The notes below the pieces were generated by a model. The model was not told the DNA's origin, ran no database searches, and worked only from the letters and a program-made list of their open reading frames with translations. Positions 36,529 through 44,682 of a DNA stretch of 51,765 nucleotides are shown one piece after another; positions within the stretch are counted from its first letter, which is position 1, and every line of letters starts with the position of its first letter. Position numbers and translations under genes: made by a program. The stretch covers positions 1-51,765 of the forward strand of contig NZ_AZFV01000015.1 of the NCBI RefSeq assembly GCF_001435815.1, given 5' to 3'. The DNA is from Companilactobacillus nantensis DSM 16982. Lineage in GTDB: Bacteria; Bacillota; Bacilli; Lactobacillales; Lactobacillaceae.

Positions 36529-36717
36529 GCCGTCTCCAGAGCCGAGAAATAGTCACTGGCTGTGCGGACCGAGTCGAGCCAAGGTCTCGCCTCTCGGTTT
36601 GAAGCCTCGCAAAGAACGCGAGTCTCCAAACACGCCCGGTGGTGTAAGGCCGGGAAAACTACTCGACCTAACGCCACTTTCACTGCCAGTAATCATTTCT
36701 CGGCTCTTCCGACTAGT
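36529..36717 (-). repeat. PE8: PE element, reverse copy, subfamily B
   Basis: Full-length reverse copy starting directly after the tsaD stop codon. The outer stem pairs 36538-36560 with 36685-36707, with three mismatches. On the minus strand H2 has TTAGGTCG/CGGCCTTA. H3 has CGTGTTTGGAGACTCGCG with CGCGAGGCTTCAAAC-type pairing, H4 has loop ACCTTGG, and the junction is ACTCGGTCCGCACAG. It shares these H3/H4 features with PE6. It lies in the 409-base gap between tsaD and the CRISPR-Cas locus; a normal terminator follows at 36805. Confidence 0.87.
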
Positions 36718-36804
36718 TTTAAAAATTTAAATTTTTTGATTATTGAAATTTAATAAATAAAGGTTAAATGAGATAGTACCACGCGTAATTGAATATAAAT
36801 TAAT

Positions 36805-36845
36805 AAAGATGTTATCGAATTTTTTATCGATGACATCTTTTTTTA
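36805..36845 (+). terminator. terminator between tsaD/PE8 and cas9
   Basis: AAAGATGTTATCGA (36805-36818) pairs with TCGATGACATCTTT (36827-36840), followed by T. It isolates the CRISPR locus from the tsaD operon. Confidence 0.85.
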
Positions 36846-36849
36846 TAGA

Positions 36850-36881
36850 TTGCGAAACTAAGGAATCTAATATGCTATATT
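36850..36881 (+). promoter_or_regulatory. probable cas9 promoter
   Basis: Extended -10 TGCTATATT (36873-36881) with TTGCGA (36850-36855) at a loose -35 distance, about 55 bases before the cas9 ATG. Confidence 0.4.
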
Positions 36882-36937
36882 TTAATTAGTGATTTTTTTA
36901 ATTTTACTTCAAAATTCGATTATCAGAGGTTGTAATT

Positions 36938-39900
36938 ATGGCAGATAGAATCAGTTTAGGTTTAGATATTGGTGTTGCGTCGGTTGGTTTTAGTGTATTG
37001 AATATTGATCAAGGCAAGGTTGTTGAACTAGGTGCTAGATTGTTTAATGCCAAGGTGGCTGAAGGTAATCAGGATCGTCGTTCTATGCGTGGTTCTAGAA
37101 GGTTATTGAACCGAAAGAAACAACGCCGTCAAGATACGGCTAAATTGTTTGAAGAATTTGGTTTGATTAGTAATTATGATAAAGATAACTTTTCAGAATT
37201 TTTTGATAACAATGAGAATCCCTATGAATTACGGGTTAAAGGGTTGACCGAGAAGCTAACTAAAAATGAATTGGCTGAAAGTTTATATCAAATTGTTAAA
37301 CGTCGTGGGATTAGTTATGACTTGAAAGATGCTGATTTTGAGGATGGCGGGACTGACTACTCTAGTAGTTTAAGTTTGAATAATAAAGCTTTGGAAGATA
37401 AAACACCAGCCGAAATTCAATTACAACGGTTAAATGAGTTTGGAGCTGTGCGTGGAAAAGTTGTTGTTGGGGATGATTTAGATAATCAGAAAGTATTGTT
37501 GAATGTTTTCCCAACTAAGGAATATAAAAAAGAAGCTCAAAGAATTATTGCTACGCAAAGGGAATTTTATCCAGATATTTTAACGGATGAATTTGAAAAG
37601 CAATATTGTTCGATTCTAACGCGTAAACGTGATTACTTTGTTGGACCGGGTAATGAAAAGTCTCGGACTGATTATGGTATTTATAAGACAGAAGGTCGGA
37701 CACTGGATAATTTGTTTGAAGAGTTAATTGGTCATGATAAGGTTTATCCAGATGAATTACGAGCTTCTGCAGCTTCTTACACAGCACAATTATTCAATGT
37801 CTTGAATGACTTAAACAACTTGAGAATTTTGAGTTACGAAGATGAGAAGTTAACTCAGGCCGACAAAGAAACGATTATTAACGAATTAAAGAGTAATGTG
37901 ACAACGGTTAACATGATGAATTTAATTAAAAAGGTCAGCGGTTGTGAAAAAGATGATATCAAAGGATATCGAACCAACGATAAAGATAAGCCAGAGATTA
38001 GTTCAATGGCAATTTATCGAAAGACTCATAAGGAATTCTTGAAGGCTGACGTTGATATTACTCAGTGACCAATTGAATTTATTAATGAATTAAGTTTTAT
38101 TTTAACTTTAAATACTGAAAATGGTGAAATTAGAAAACAAATTGTAAAAAAATTAAAACCTCATTATGATTTTGTAGATGATAATTTGATTCAAAAGATT
38201 ATTGATCATAAAGATAGTTTTGAAATATCAACGAATAACAAGTGGCACCGTTTTTCAATTAAGACGATGAGTCAATTGATTCCAATTATGATGGAACGAC
38301 CAATTGAACAAATGACCTTATTAAATGAGTTAGGTTTGGTAAAAAAAGATTCTAAACGTTTTGCCAATAATAAGTATTTGCCATATCGAGAAATTGCTAA
38401 TGACATTTATAATCCGGTAGCTGCTAAAGCTGTTCGTGAAGCTTTAAAAATTGTTAATGCTAGTTTGAAGAAATATGGTCATATTGACTATCTTGTGGTT
38501 GAAATGCCTCGTGATAAAAATCTTGATGAAGAGAAGAAACAGATTGAAGACTTCCAGAAGAAGAATAAAATTGCGAAGGATGAAGCTTATCGGGCTTTTG
38601 TTACTGCAGTTGGCGATGAAAAGACTGTTAAAATAGCGTTAAGTAAGAGCCGGAAATTACAGATGGAAATGCGACTCTGGTATCAACAAAATGAAATTGA
38701 CCCTTATAATGGTGAAACGATTGAAGCGGTGGATTTAATTCGAAATCCAGATAAATTTGAAATTGACCACATTATTCCTCAATCAATTTCATTTGATGAT
38801 GGGATTAATAATAAAACCTTGTGCTTTGCTTCAATGAATCAGGTAAAAGGACAAAAGACACCCATGGAGTTTTTGAATGAAGGTCACGGTCAAGGTTGGG
38901 CCAAATTTAAAGCGATGGTATCAGGCAATCCACGTTTTGGGAAGAGTAAGAAACAAAACTATTTGTTTGCTGAAAACGTCAGTGATATTGAGACTAGAAA
39001 GAGATTTATTTCTAGAAATTTAGTTGATACTCGTTATTCTTCACGGGTCGTTTTGAATAGTTTACAAGAATTCTTCTCAGAAAAGAGTGATGGAACTAAG
39101 GTAACAGTAATCCGAGGAAAATTTACTTCCAATATGCGTAAGCACTGGCACATTGATAAAACAAGAGAGACATTTCATCATCATGCTATCGATGCCTCAA
39201 TTATCGCAGCAACACCATTTTTGAATATGTGGAAAAAGGGTGGCAGTATTTTCCCAGTTAAAGTTGGTGAAGAATCAATTGATATTGATACCGGTGAAAT
39301 TTTAGATGATAAAAAGTTCGATAAGATTATGTATGAGCAACCATATAACGGGTTTGTGACTGAGATAATGAACGCTGATGATCGAATCAAGTTTTCGCAT
39401 CAAGTTGATAAGAAAATGAATCGCAAGGTTAGTGATGCTACGATTTACTCAACTAGAATAGGGCAATTGGTCAAGGATAAAAAAGTAGCGGAATATGTAG
39501 TTGCTAAGGTTAAAGATATATATTCAGTCGATGGATATAAGAAATTCAGAAAGGTTTACGATAAGGATAAGACCAAGTTCCTATTGTACACACATGATGA
39601 AAGAAGCTTTTCGGAGTTGGAGAAGGTTCTTTATATGTATCCAGATAAGATTGATCAAACACAAAATAATGGCAAAGTTAAGTCGATTGATATTAGTCCA
39701 TTTGAACTTTATCGTCGAGATCACGGTATGGTTAAGAAGTTCTCTAAGAAGAACCGCGGGCCAGTGATTAAACAGTTGAAGTATCTTGATAAAAAACTAG
39801 GTTCTCATATTGATATAACCCCAGCAAATGCAAATGATAAACACGTTGTTTTACAATCTCTGAACCCTTGGCGAACTGATGTCTACTTAAATCATGAGAT

Positions 39901-40318
39901 TGGTGAATATGAGATTATGGGAATTAAGTACGCTGATTTGAAATTTAATAAGAATGGAGAGTATGGAATAAAACGAGATAAATATATAGAAATTAAAGAA
40001 CGTGAAAAAGTTTCTAAGAATTCGGAATTCATGTTTACACTTTATAAGAAAGATAGAATTAAAGTTGAAAATATGGATAACAAAGAAAATATTGAATTAT
40101 TATTCTGGTCGAGGAATATGTCAAATAATGGATATGCTGAATTACGTCCAATAAGTAAAACTGTAAATGATGGTACTATTCCAATATACGGAAAGGGAAG
40201 GTTAATAAAACGTTTAATACCAAAAAATTGTAAAATTTGGAAAGTAAATACAAATATATTAGGTGATCCATATTACGTTGAAAAAGAGTCAGAAAATCCT
40301 AAAGATATCCTTGATTAA
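36938..40318 (+). pseudogene. cas9: cas9 (type II-A, S. thermophilus CRISPR1-like size) interrupted by one in-frame TGA
   Basis: The frame 36938-40318 encodes 1126 residues if the TGA at 38066-38068 (codon 377) is read through; 36938 and the rest share the same frame, so this is a nonsense change and not a frameshift. Intact parts: RuvC-I ISLGLDIGVASVGFS, arginine-rich bridge helix RSMRGSRRLLNRKKQRR, RuvC-II YLVVEMPRD, HNH FEIDHIIPQS with following NQVKGQKTP, RuvC-III HHHAIDASIIAATP, and a C-terminal PAM-interacting region. The stop falls in the REC lobe. Residues after it (FILTLNTENGEI) still read like the family. The ATG follows AGAGGTTG. No start with a ribosome site follows the stop; a TTG at 38186 lacks one. 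So as written the protein is a 376-residue fragment. A sequencing error is possible. Confidence 0.9.
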
Positions 40319-40392
40319 TCAATCACAAATTGATATGATTTTTCTTGTAAGGGACGCCTTATATGTTTGAACGTTCATTCGACTTAGATTTA

Positions 40393-40482
40393 GTTTTACT
40401 GTTTCTAAATCTTTGAAGATCTACAAAAATAAGGATTTATTCCGAATTTACCACCTATTTTAAAAAATAGGTGGTTTTTTTT
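40393..40482 (+). ncRNA. tracrRNA
   Basis: Lies between cas9 and cas1. GTTTTACTGTTTCTAAATCT and the next six bases (40393-40418) are the exact reverse complement of the last 26 bases of the repeat. A 3-base difference, forming a bulge, and TACAAAAAT, pairing with the first bases of the repeat, follow. The tail AAGGATTTATTCCGAA resembles the S. thermophilus CRISPR1 tracrRNA nexus, and CCACCTATTTT/AAAATAGGTGG with a T-run (40451-40482) is the terminator. Read on the plus strand it can pair with plus-strand crRNA. The 5' end is not certain. Confidence 0.9.
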
Positions 40483-40505
40483 GTCTAAATTTGGAGGTGT
40501 TGTTT

Positions 40506-41417
40506 ATGGGATGGAGAATCGTCCATGTCAAAGAAGGTGACGTTTTAAGATTACGGCTAGATAGCTTAGAAGTTCGCAAGAAGGAGAATAAGGTTTATAT
40601 TCCCTTGGCAGATATAACGATGGTTGTTTTGGAAGGGAATCGAACTACAATCACGACCAAACTATTATCTAGTTTTAGTCAAAATAATGTAGGTTTAGTA
40701 ATTTGTGATGACAAATATTTGCCTGTGGGGATTTATTTGCCGTACGGTCAGTACCATCATTACTCTAAACGAGTGATTAGTCAGGCCGAATGGACTATAG
40801 AACAAAAAGGGCTTATTTGGCAAAATGTTATCAGGCAGAAAATGACTAATCAGGTAGATTATGCTCGCTTCTTTGGTGTAGATGAAGATCGGTTGACTTT
40901 AATGCAAGATTTAATTGATGATTTAAAAATTGGAGATACAACTAACCGAGAAGGTCCCGTAGCTAAGGTGTACTTTGATTCTTTGTATGGCAAGTCATTT
41001 ACTAGGGACGATGATAATCTGATTAATGGAGCTATGAACTTCGGTTATGCTATTTTGAGGTCGTGTATGGCACGAATTGTTGTCGGAAATGGATTAGTAA
41101 CAATGCTAGGTGTTTTTCACCGAAATGAATTTAATAGTTTTAATTTGGTTGATGATTTGATGGAGCCGTACCGACCTTTAATGGACTATTGGGTTAATAA
41201 ATATGTGATTGATGATAAACAAGATTATCTAAGTTACGAGGCACGATTAAAGATTATTGAATTTATGAATCAAAAAATTAAAGTTCAGAATAAAAAAATG
41301 ACAATTGATAACGCAATGCAGGAGTATGTCGCTAGTTTCGTATCTGCTATGGATGAACAAGATCCATCGTTATTGGTTGATATTAAATTGAATAATTTTA
41401 TAGGTGAGGAAAGTTGA
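40506..41417 (+). CDS. cas1: Cas1 integrase
   Basis: A 303-residue spacer-integration nuclease of the type II form. It starts MGWRIVHVKEGDVLRLRLDSL, and contains NREGPVAKVYFDSLYG (the acidic metal-binding region), INGAMNFGYAILRSCMARIVVGNGL and LGVFHRNEFNSFNLVDDLMEPYRPL, all conserved. The ATG follows TTGGAGGTG; the longer reading would include that site. It overlaps cas2 by 4 bases. No defect is visible. Confidence 0.95.
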   Translation: MGWRIVHVKEGDVLRLRLDSLEVRKKENKVYIPLADITMVVLEGNRTTITTKLLSSFSQNNVGLVICDDKYLPVGIYLPYGQYHHYSKRVISQAEWTIEQKGLIWQNVIRQKMTNQVDYARFFGVDEDRLTLMQDLIDDLKIGDTTNREGPVAKVYFDSLYGKSFTRDDDNLINGAMNFGYAILRSCMARIVVGNGLVTMLGVFHRNEFNSFNLVDDLMEPYRPLMDYWVNKYVIDDKQDYLSYEARLKIIEFMNQKIKVQNKKMTIDNAMQEYVASFVSAMDEQDPSLLVDIKLNNFIGEES

Positions 41418-41737
41418 AATATCAAAATATGAGAATGTTATGTATGTTTGATTTACCGGTTGATACAGCTAGTGAGAAACGTCAATATCGAATTTTTCGA
41501 AAGGAATTATTACGAAATGGTTTTACCATGTTGCAATATTCAGTTTATTATCGAGCAATTCAAAATCGAGCTGGCGGCAAAAAATATGAGAGGGCACTCA
41601 AACAATTTTTACCTGTCCATGGAGAGATTCGTTTAATCTCAGTAAGTGAAAAACAATTTAATGATATGCAGATTTTAGTTGGCAGTCGTAGTAAACAAGA
41701 AGAACTCGTAGGCAGTAAGGATTTGGTTTGCATATGA
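41414..41737 (+). CDS. cas2: Cas2
   Basis: A 107-residue ferredoxin-fold partner of Cas1 in spacer integration. It has MRMLCMFDLPVDTASEKRQYRIFRKELLRNGFTMLQYSVYYR, the typical DLP start and basic helix. Translation begins at TTG (41414) overlapping the cas1 TGA (TTGA), with GAGGAAAG upstream. Ends overlapping csn2. Length is normal. Confidence 0.93.
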   Translation: MKYQNMRMLCMFDLPVDTASEKRQYRIFRKELLRNGFTMLQYSVYYRAIQNRAGGKKYERALKQFLPVHGEIRLISVSEKQFNDMQILVGSRSKQEELVGSKDLVCI

Positions 41738-42756
41738 TATTAAAAATAGAGCTAGAAAATCAAAAATTTTTGGATATTGATTTTGATAATATTGCATACA
41801 TCACAGGTTCCAATCAGAAACAATTATGGAAAATCTTTCGTAGTTTATATTATTACTTCAATAAAAACCCCAAACTAACGGAGAATATTTATGGTGAAAA
41901 TAAAATTGAATTGATTTTAGACGAACAGCCATTGTCTGAAAAAAATAATGATTTTTATTTCATTAACAATCGAAATAGTATTTATAACCAGATGATTTAT
42001 AAGAAAGATTCCTTACTATTCGATTTACTGAATAGTTTGAGTGGTGATTTGGAGATTGATCGATCAATTGAGAAGATTAACGATGAACATTTACAATTGG
42101 AAATCTCTGTTCAAAAAATATTAGATTTGCATTCTAATAATTTGAAGGTGGAGTTCCAAGATTTAAACTATTTAGACTTTTTGAAGAATAATCTTTTGAT
42201 GTGTTATGAGAGTGATCATAATAGCTATCCAATAGAATTCATGGATACAGAAACCCTATTAGATGAATATTTTAATTTCTTGGAATTTAAGCTTAAAGAT
42301 AATGGTAGGCCTGTTTGGCTGGTACTTTATAATTTAGATAGTTTTATATCTTCCGAGGACAAGTATACTTTTTTGAAGAAGGTTAAGGGGCTGGTAGATG
42401 ATTATGATTTAAAGGTAATCTATATGGGAAATAGTTTGAGATCCGTTCCAATTGAAATAAATGATCTTGATAAAATTGTTGTTTCAGCTAATAATTTTCA
42501 TCAATTGTTACCGTATACTGAATTACTTAAGTCAGTAAGACTTCATTATCCTAATCAATTCGATTTAGTTGGTAGTGATTTTGCGGATGCAATTAAAAGA
42601 ATTGCACCTTTGGTAGGAAGTAATCAAAAAGCCTTTATCTCCAATAAAGATTTGGTATTATTAAAGGTAGTAAATGATATTTTGGATTACGAGACGTCGT
42701 TTGATCTAAATAGTCAATTACTATCAAATGCAGAAACCGAATTTTTGAAAGACTAA
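41734..42756 (+). CDS. csn2: Csn2, long form
   Basis: A 340-residue type II-A adaptation protein. The long form (about 320-350 residues) is known from the S. thermophilus CRISPR1 group and differs from the 220-residue S. pyogenes type; both bind DNA ends as ring tetramers. Visible: LENQKFLDIDFDNIAYITGSNQKQLWKIFRSL at the start (nucleotide-binding-like), VWLVLYNLDSF (Walker B-like strand) and a helical C-terminus. The ATG at 41734 overlaps the cas2 stop (ATGA). Its last codons form part of the array leader, which is only 26 bases long beyond the stop. Confidence 0.85.
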   Translation: MILKIELENQKFLDIDFDNIAYITGSNQKQLWKIFRSLYYYFNKNPKLTENIYGENKIELILDEQPLSEKNNDFYFINNRNSIYNQMIYKKDSLLFDLLNSLSGDLEIDRSIEKINDEHLQLEISVQKILDLHSNNLKVEFQDLNYLDFLKNNLLMCYESDHNSYPIEFMDTETLLDEYFNFLEFKLKDNGRPVWLVLYNLDSFISSEDKYTFLKKVKGLVDDYDLKVIYMGNSLRSVPIEINDLDKIVVSANNFHQLLPYTELLKSVRLHYPNQFDLVGSDFADAIKRIAPLVGSNQKAFISNKDLVLLKVVNDILDYETSFDLNSQLLSNAETEFLKD

Positions 42757-42782
42757 TTGACGAATCACATTTTGAATTTGAG
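42757..42782 (+). promoter_or_regulatory. CRISPR leader end with leader-anchoring sequence
   Basis: ATTTGAG (42776-42782) directly abuts the first repeat. This 7-mer is the leader-anchoring sequence known from type II-A arrays of S. thermophilus and S. pyogenes, recognised by Cas1-Cas2 for polarised insertion. The rest of the leader, including any promoter, must lie within the csn2 3' end. Confidence 0.85.
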
Positions 42783-44271
42783 GTTTTTGTACCTTCAAAG
42801 ATTTAGAAACAGTAAAACGCAATCGTATTGACGTCTGCAACTGCTCTAGTTTTTGTACCTTCAAAGATTTAGAAACAGTAAAACAATTTAAGCAACGTTC
42901 TCCTGATCCTTCAAGTTTTTGTACCTTCAAAGATTTAGAAACAGTAAAACATACTAATACAGGTCAAGACCCTGTGGGTAGTTTTTGTACCTTCAAAGAT
43001 TTAGAAACAGTAAAACTCACTGCTCAAATACCTGCCGTCAGGGGCAGTTTTTGTACCTTCAAAGATTTAGAAACAGTAAAACATACGATATTTTATACAT
43101 CTCACATCGTATGTTTTTGTACCTTCAAAGATTTAGAAACAGTAAAACCAGACTATAAAGGGGATTGGAATACGTATGAGTTTTTGTACCTTCAAAGATT
43201 TAGAAACAGTAAAACTTTTGTCACTTCCGAAAAACTCAAGGGTTTGTTTTTGTACCTTCAAAGATTTAGAAACAGTAAAACCAAACGGTCGACCCAACCG
43301 ACGCCGACGCAGTTTTTGTACCTTCAAAGATTTAGAAACAGTAAAACAACTCGAGTTGATAATGTCAAATGATTTTTGTTTTTGTACCTTCAAAGATTTA
43401 GAAACAGTAAAACAGATCATACTTCGTATTGAACCATTTGTGAGTTTTTGTACCTTCAAAGATTTAGAAACAGTAAAACTACTCAATTTGCTGTTTATAA
43501 AACTCATTAGTTTTTGTACCTTCAAAGATTTAGAAACAGTAAAACAAATAATGGGTATCTTAAAACTTTTGAAAAGTTTTTGTACCTTCAAAGATTTAGA
43601 AACAGTAAAACAATCAGGTCAAAGTACACTTAGTTCGATATGTTTTTGTACCTTCAAAGATTTAGAAACAGTAAAACCATCAATATTTCTTATTAGTAAC
43701 TGAATCAGTTTTTGTACCTTCAAAGATTTAGAAACAGTAAAACAATCATCCGGCTAAAGTGATTCTTGGCAGTGTTTTTGTACCTTCAAAGATTTAGAAA
43801 CAGTAAAACAAGTCTTATGAAAATCAATAGGCAATTTTCGTTTTTGTACCTTCAAAGATTTAGAAACAGTAAAACATATTTGTAGAAGTTTAAAACTAAG
43901 ACGTGGTTTTTGTACCTTCAAAGATTTAGAAACAGTAAAACTTTGCAGTGGTAGAGCTACATTTCGGCCCTGTTTTTGTACCTTCAAAGATTTAGAAACA
44001 GTAAAACATGGGTGGTCTTTTTATTTTGCTCAAAAAGGTTTTTGTACCTTCAAAGATTTAGAAACAGTAAAACATACTGATAATGCTAAAAGTAATACTG
44101 TTAGTTTTTGTACCTTCAAAGATTTAGAAACAGTAAAACTGTGCGGTCTTGAACCTCTGTTGCGACAGGGTTTTTGTACCTTCAAAGATTTAGAAACAGT
44201 AAAACTACTATCAGTAATCTCTACAACTGCGTTAGGTTTTTGTACCTTCAAAGATTTAGAAACAATAAAAT
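42783..44271 (+). CRISPR. type II-A CRISPR array, 23 repeats and 22 spacers
   Basis: Repeats are 36 bp, beginning GTTTTTGTACCTTC and ending AGAAACAGTAAAAC. All of the first 22 look identical to the eye; the last (44236-44271) reads AACAATAAAAT at its end, the degenerate trailer repeat. Repeat starts run from 42783 in steps of 66 (30-bp spacers); spacer 6 (43149-43179) is 31 bp, shifting later repeats by one base to 43180. Leader end is the csn2 side, so spacer 1 (42819-42848) is the newest. Transcribed with the cas genes on the plus strand. The spacers all look distinct; I could not identify targets. Confidence 0.98.
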
Positions 44272-44280
44272 ATCTAAACT

Positions 44281-44317
44281 ATAATCCCAGACAAACAAGC
44301 CTAGGATTATTTTTATA
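44281..44317 (+). terminator. terminator-like hairpin after the CRISPR array
   Basis: ATAATCC and GGATTAT pair, with a further short stem inside, followed by TTTTAT. It probably ends pre-crRNA transcription. Confidence 0.5.
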
Positions 44318-44401
44318 ACCCATAATAACCAAACTACTATTGCCCCAACAAACTAAATCATATAAGATAACCTCAATACAATCGAAAGACGAGGGATCAC
44401 T

Positions 44402-44668
44402 ATGAAAGCTATTCTGACAGTTTTAGGTCATGATCAAGTTGGTATCGTGGCTAAGGTTTCGACTAAGTTAGCGGAACTTGATGTTAATATTATTGATATT
44501 TCTCAGACTTTAATGCATGACAATTTTACGATGATGATGATGGTGACATGGGACGATGCCACTAATTTTGATACGGTTAAAGATAGTCTCAGTGAACTTG
44601 GCAAAGCTACTGGCTTAGATATTCGGATTCAACGTGAAGAAATTTTTGATGCGATTCAAAAACTTTAG
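44402..44668 (+). CDS. ACT-domain protein
   Basis: An 88-residue single ACT domain of the UPF0237 kind. It starts [26 protein letters not shown], the ligand-binding loop of ACT folds, and continues with [17 protein letters not shown] domains sense amino acids or purines; the ligand here is unknown. The ATG follows ACGAGGG. It is always paired with a UPF0210 protein in Firmicutes and streptococci, as here (14 bases apart), so the two probably act together, ACT as the sensor. Confidence 0.9.
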   Translation: MKAILTVLGHDQVGIVAKVSTKLAELDVNIIDISQTLMHDNFTMMMMVTWDDATNFDTVKDSLSELGKATGLDIRIQREEIFDAIQKL

Positions 44669-44682
44669 GAGGTCCTATATCT

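Noticed and set aside
38186-40318. A separate Cas9 C-terminal gene starting at TTG 38186
   Set aside because: Same frame as the upstream part, no ribosome site at the TTG, and the codons between the stop and 38186 still encode Cas9-like sequence; better explained as one interrupted gene.
42974-44251. Open reading frames on both strands with repeating FCTFKDLETVK or FTVSKSLKVQK units
   Set aside because: They are translations of the 36-bp CRISPR repeat; the 66-bp period is a multiple of three, so frames stay open by chance. They are not repeat proteins.
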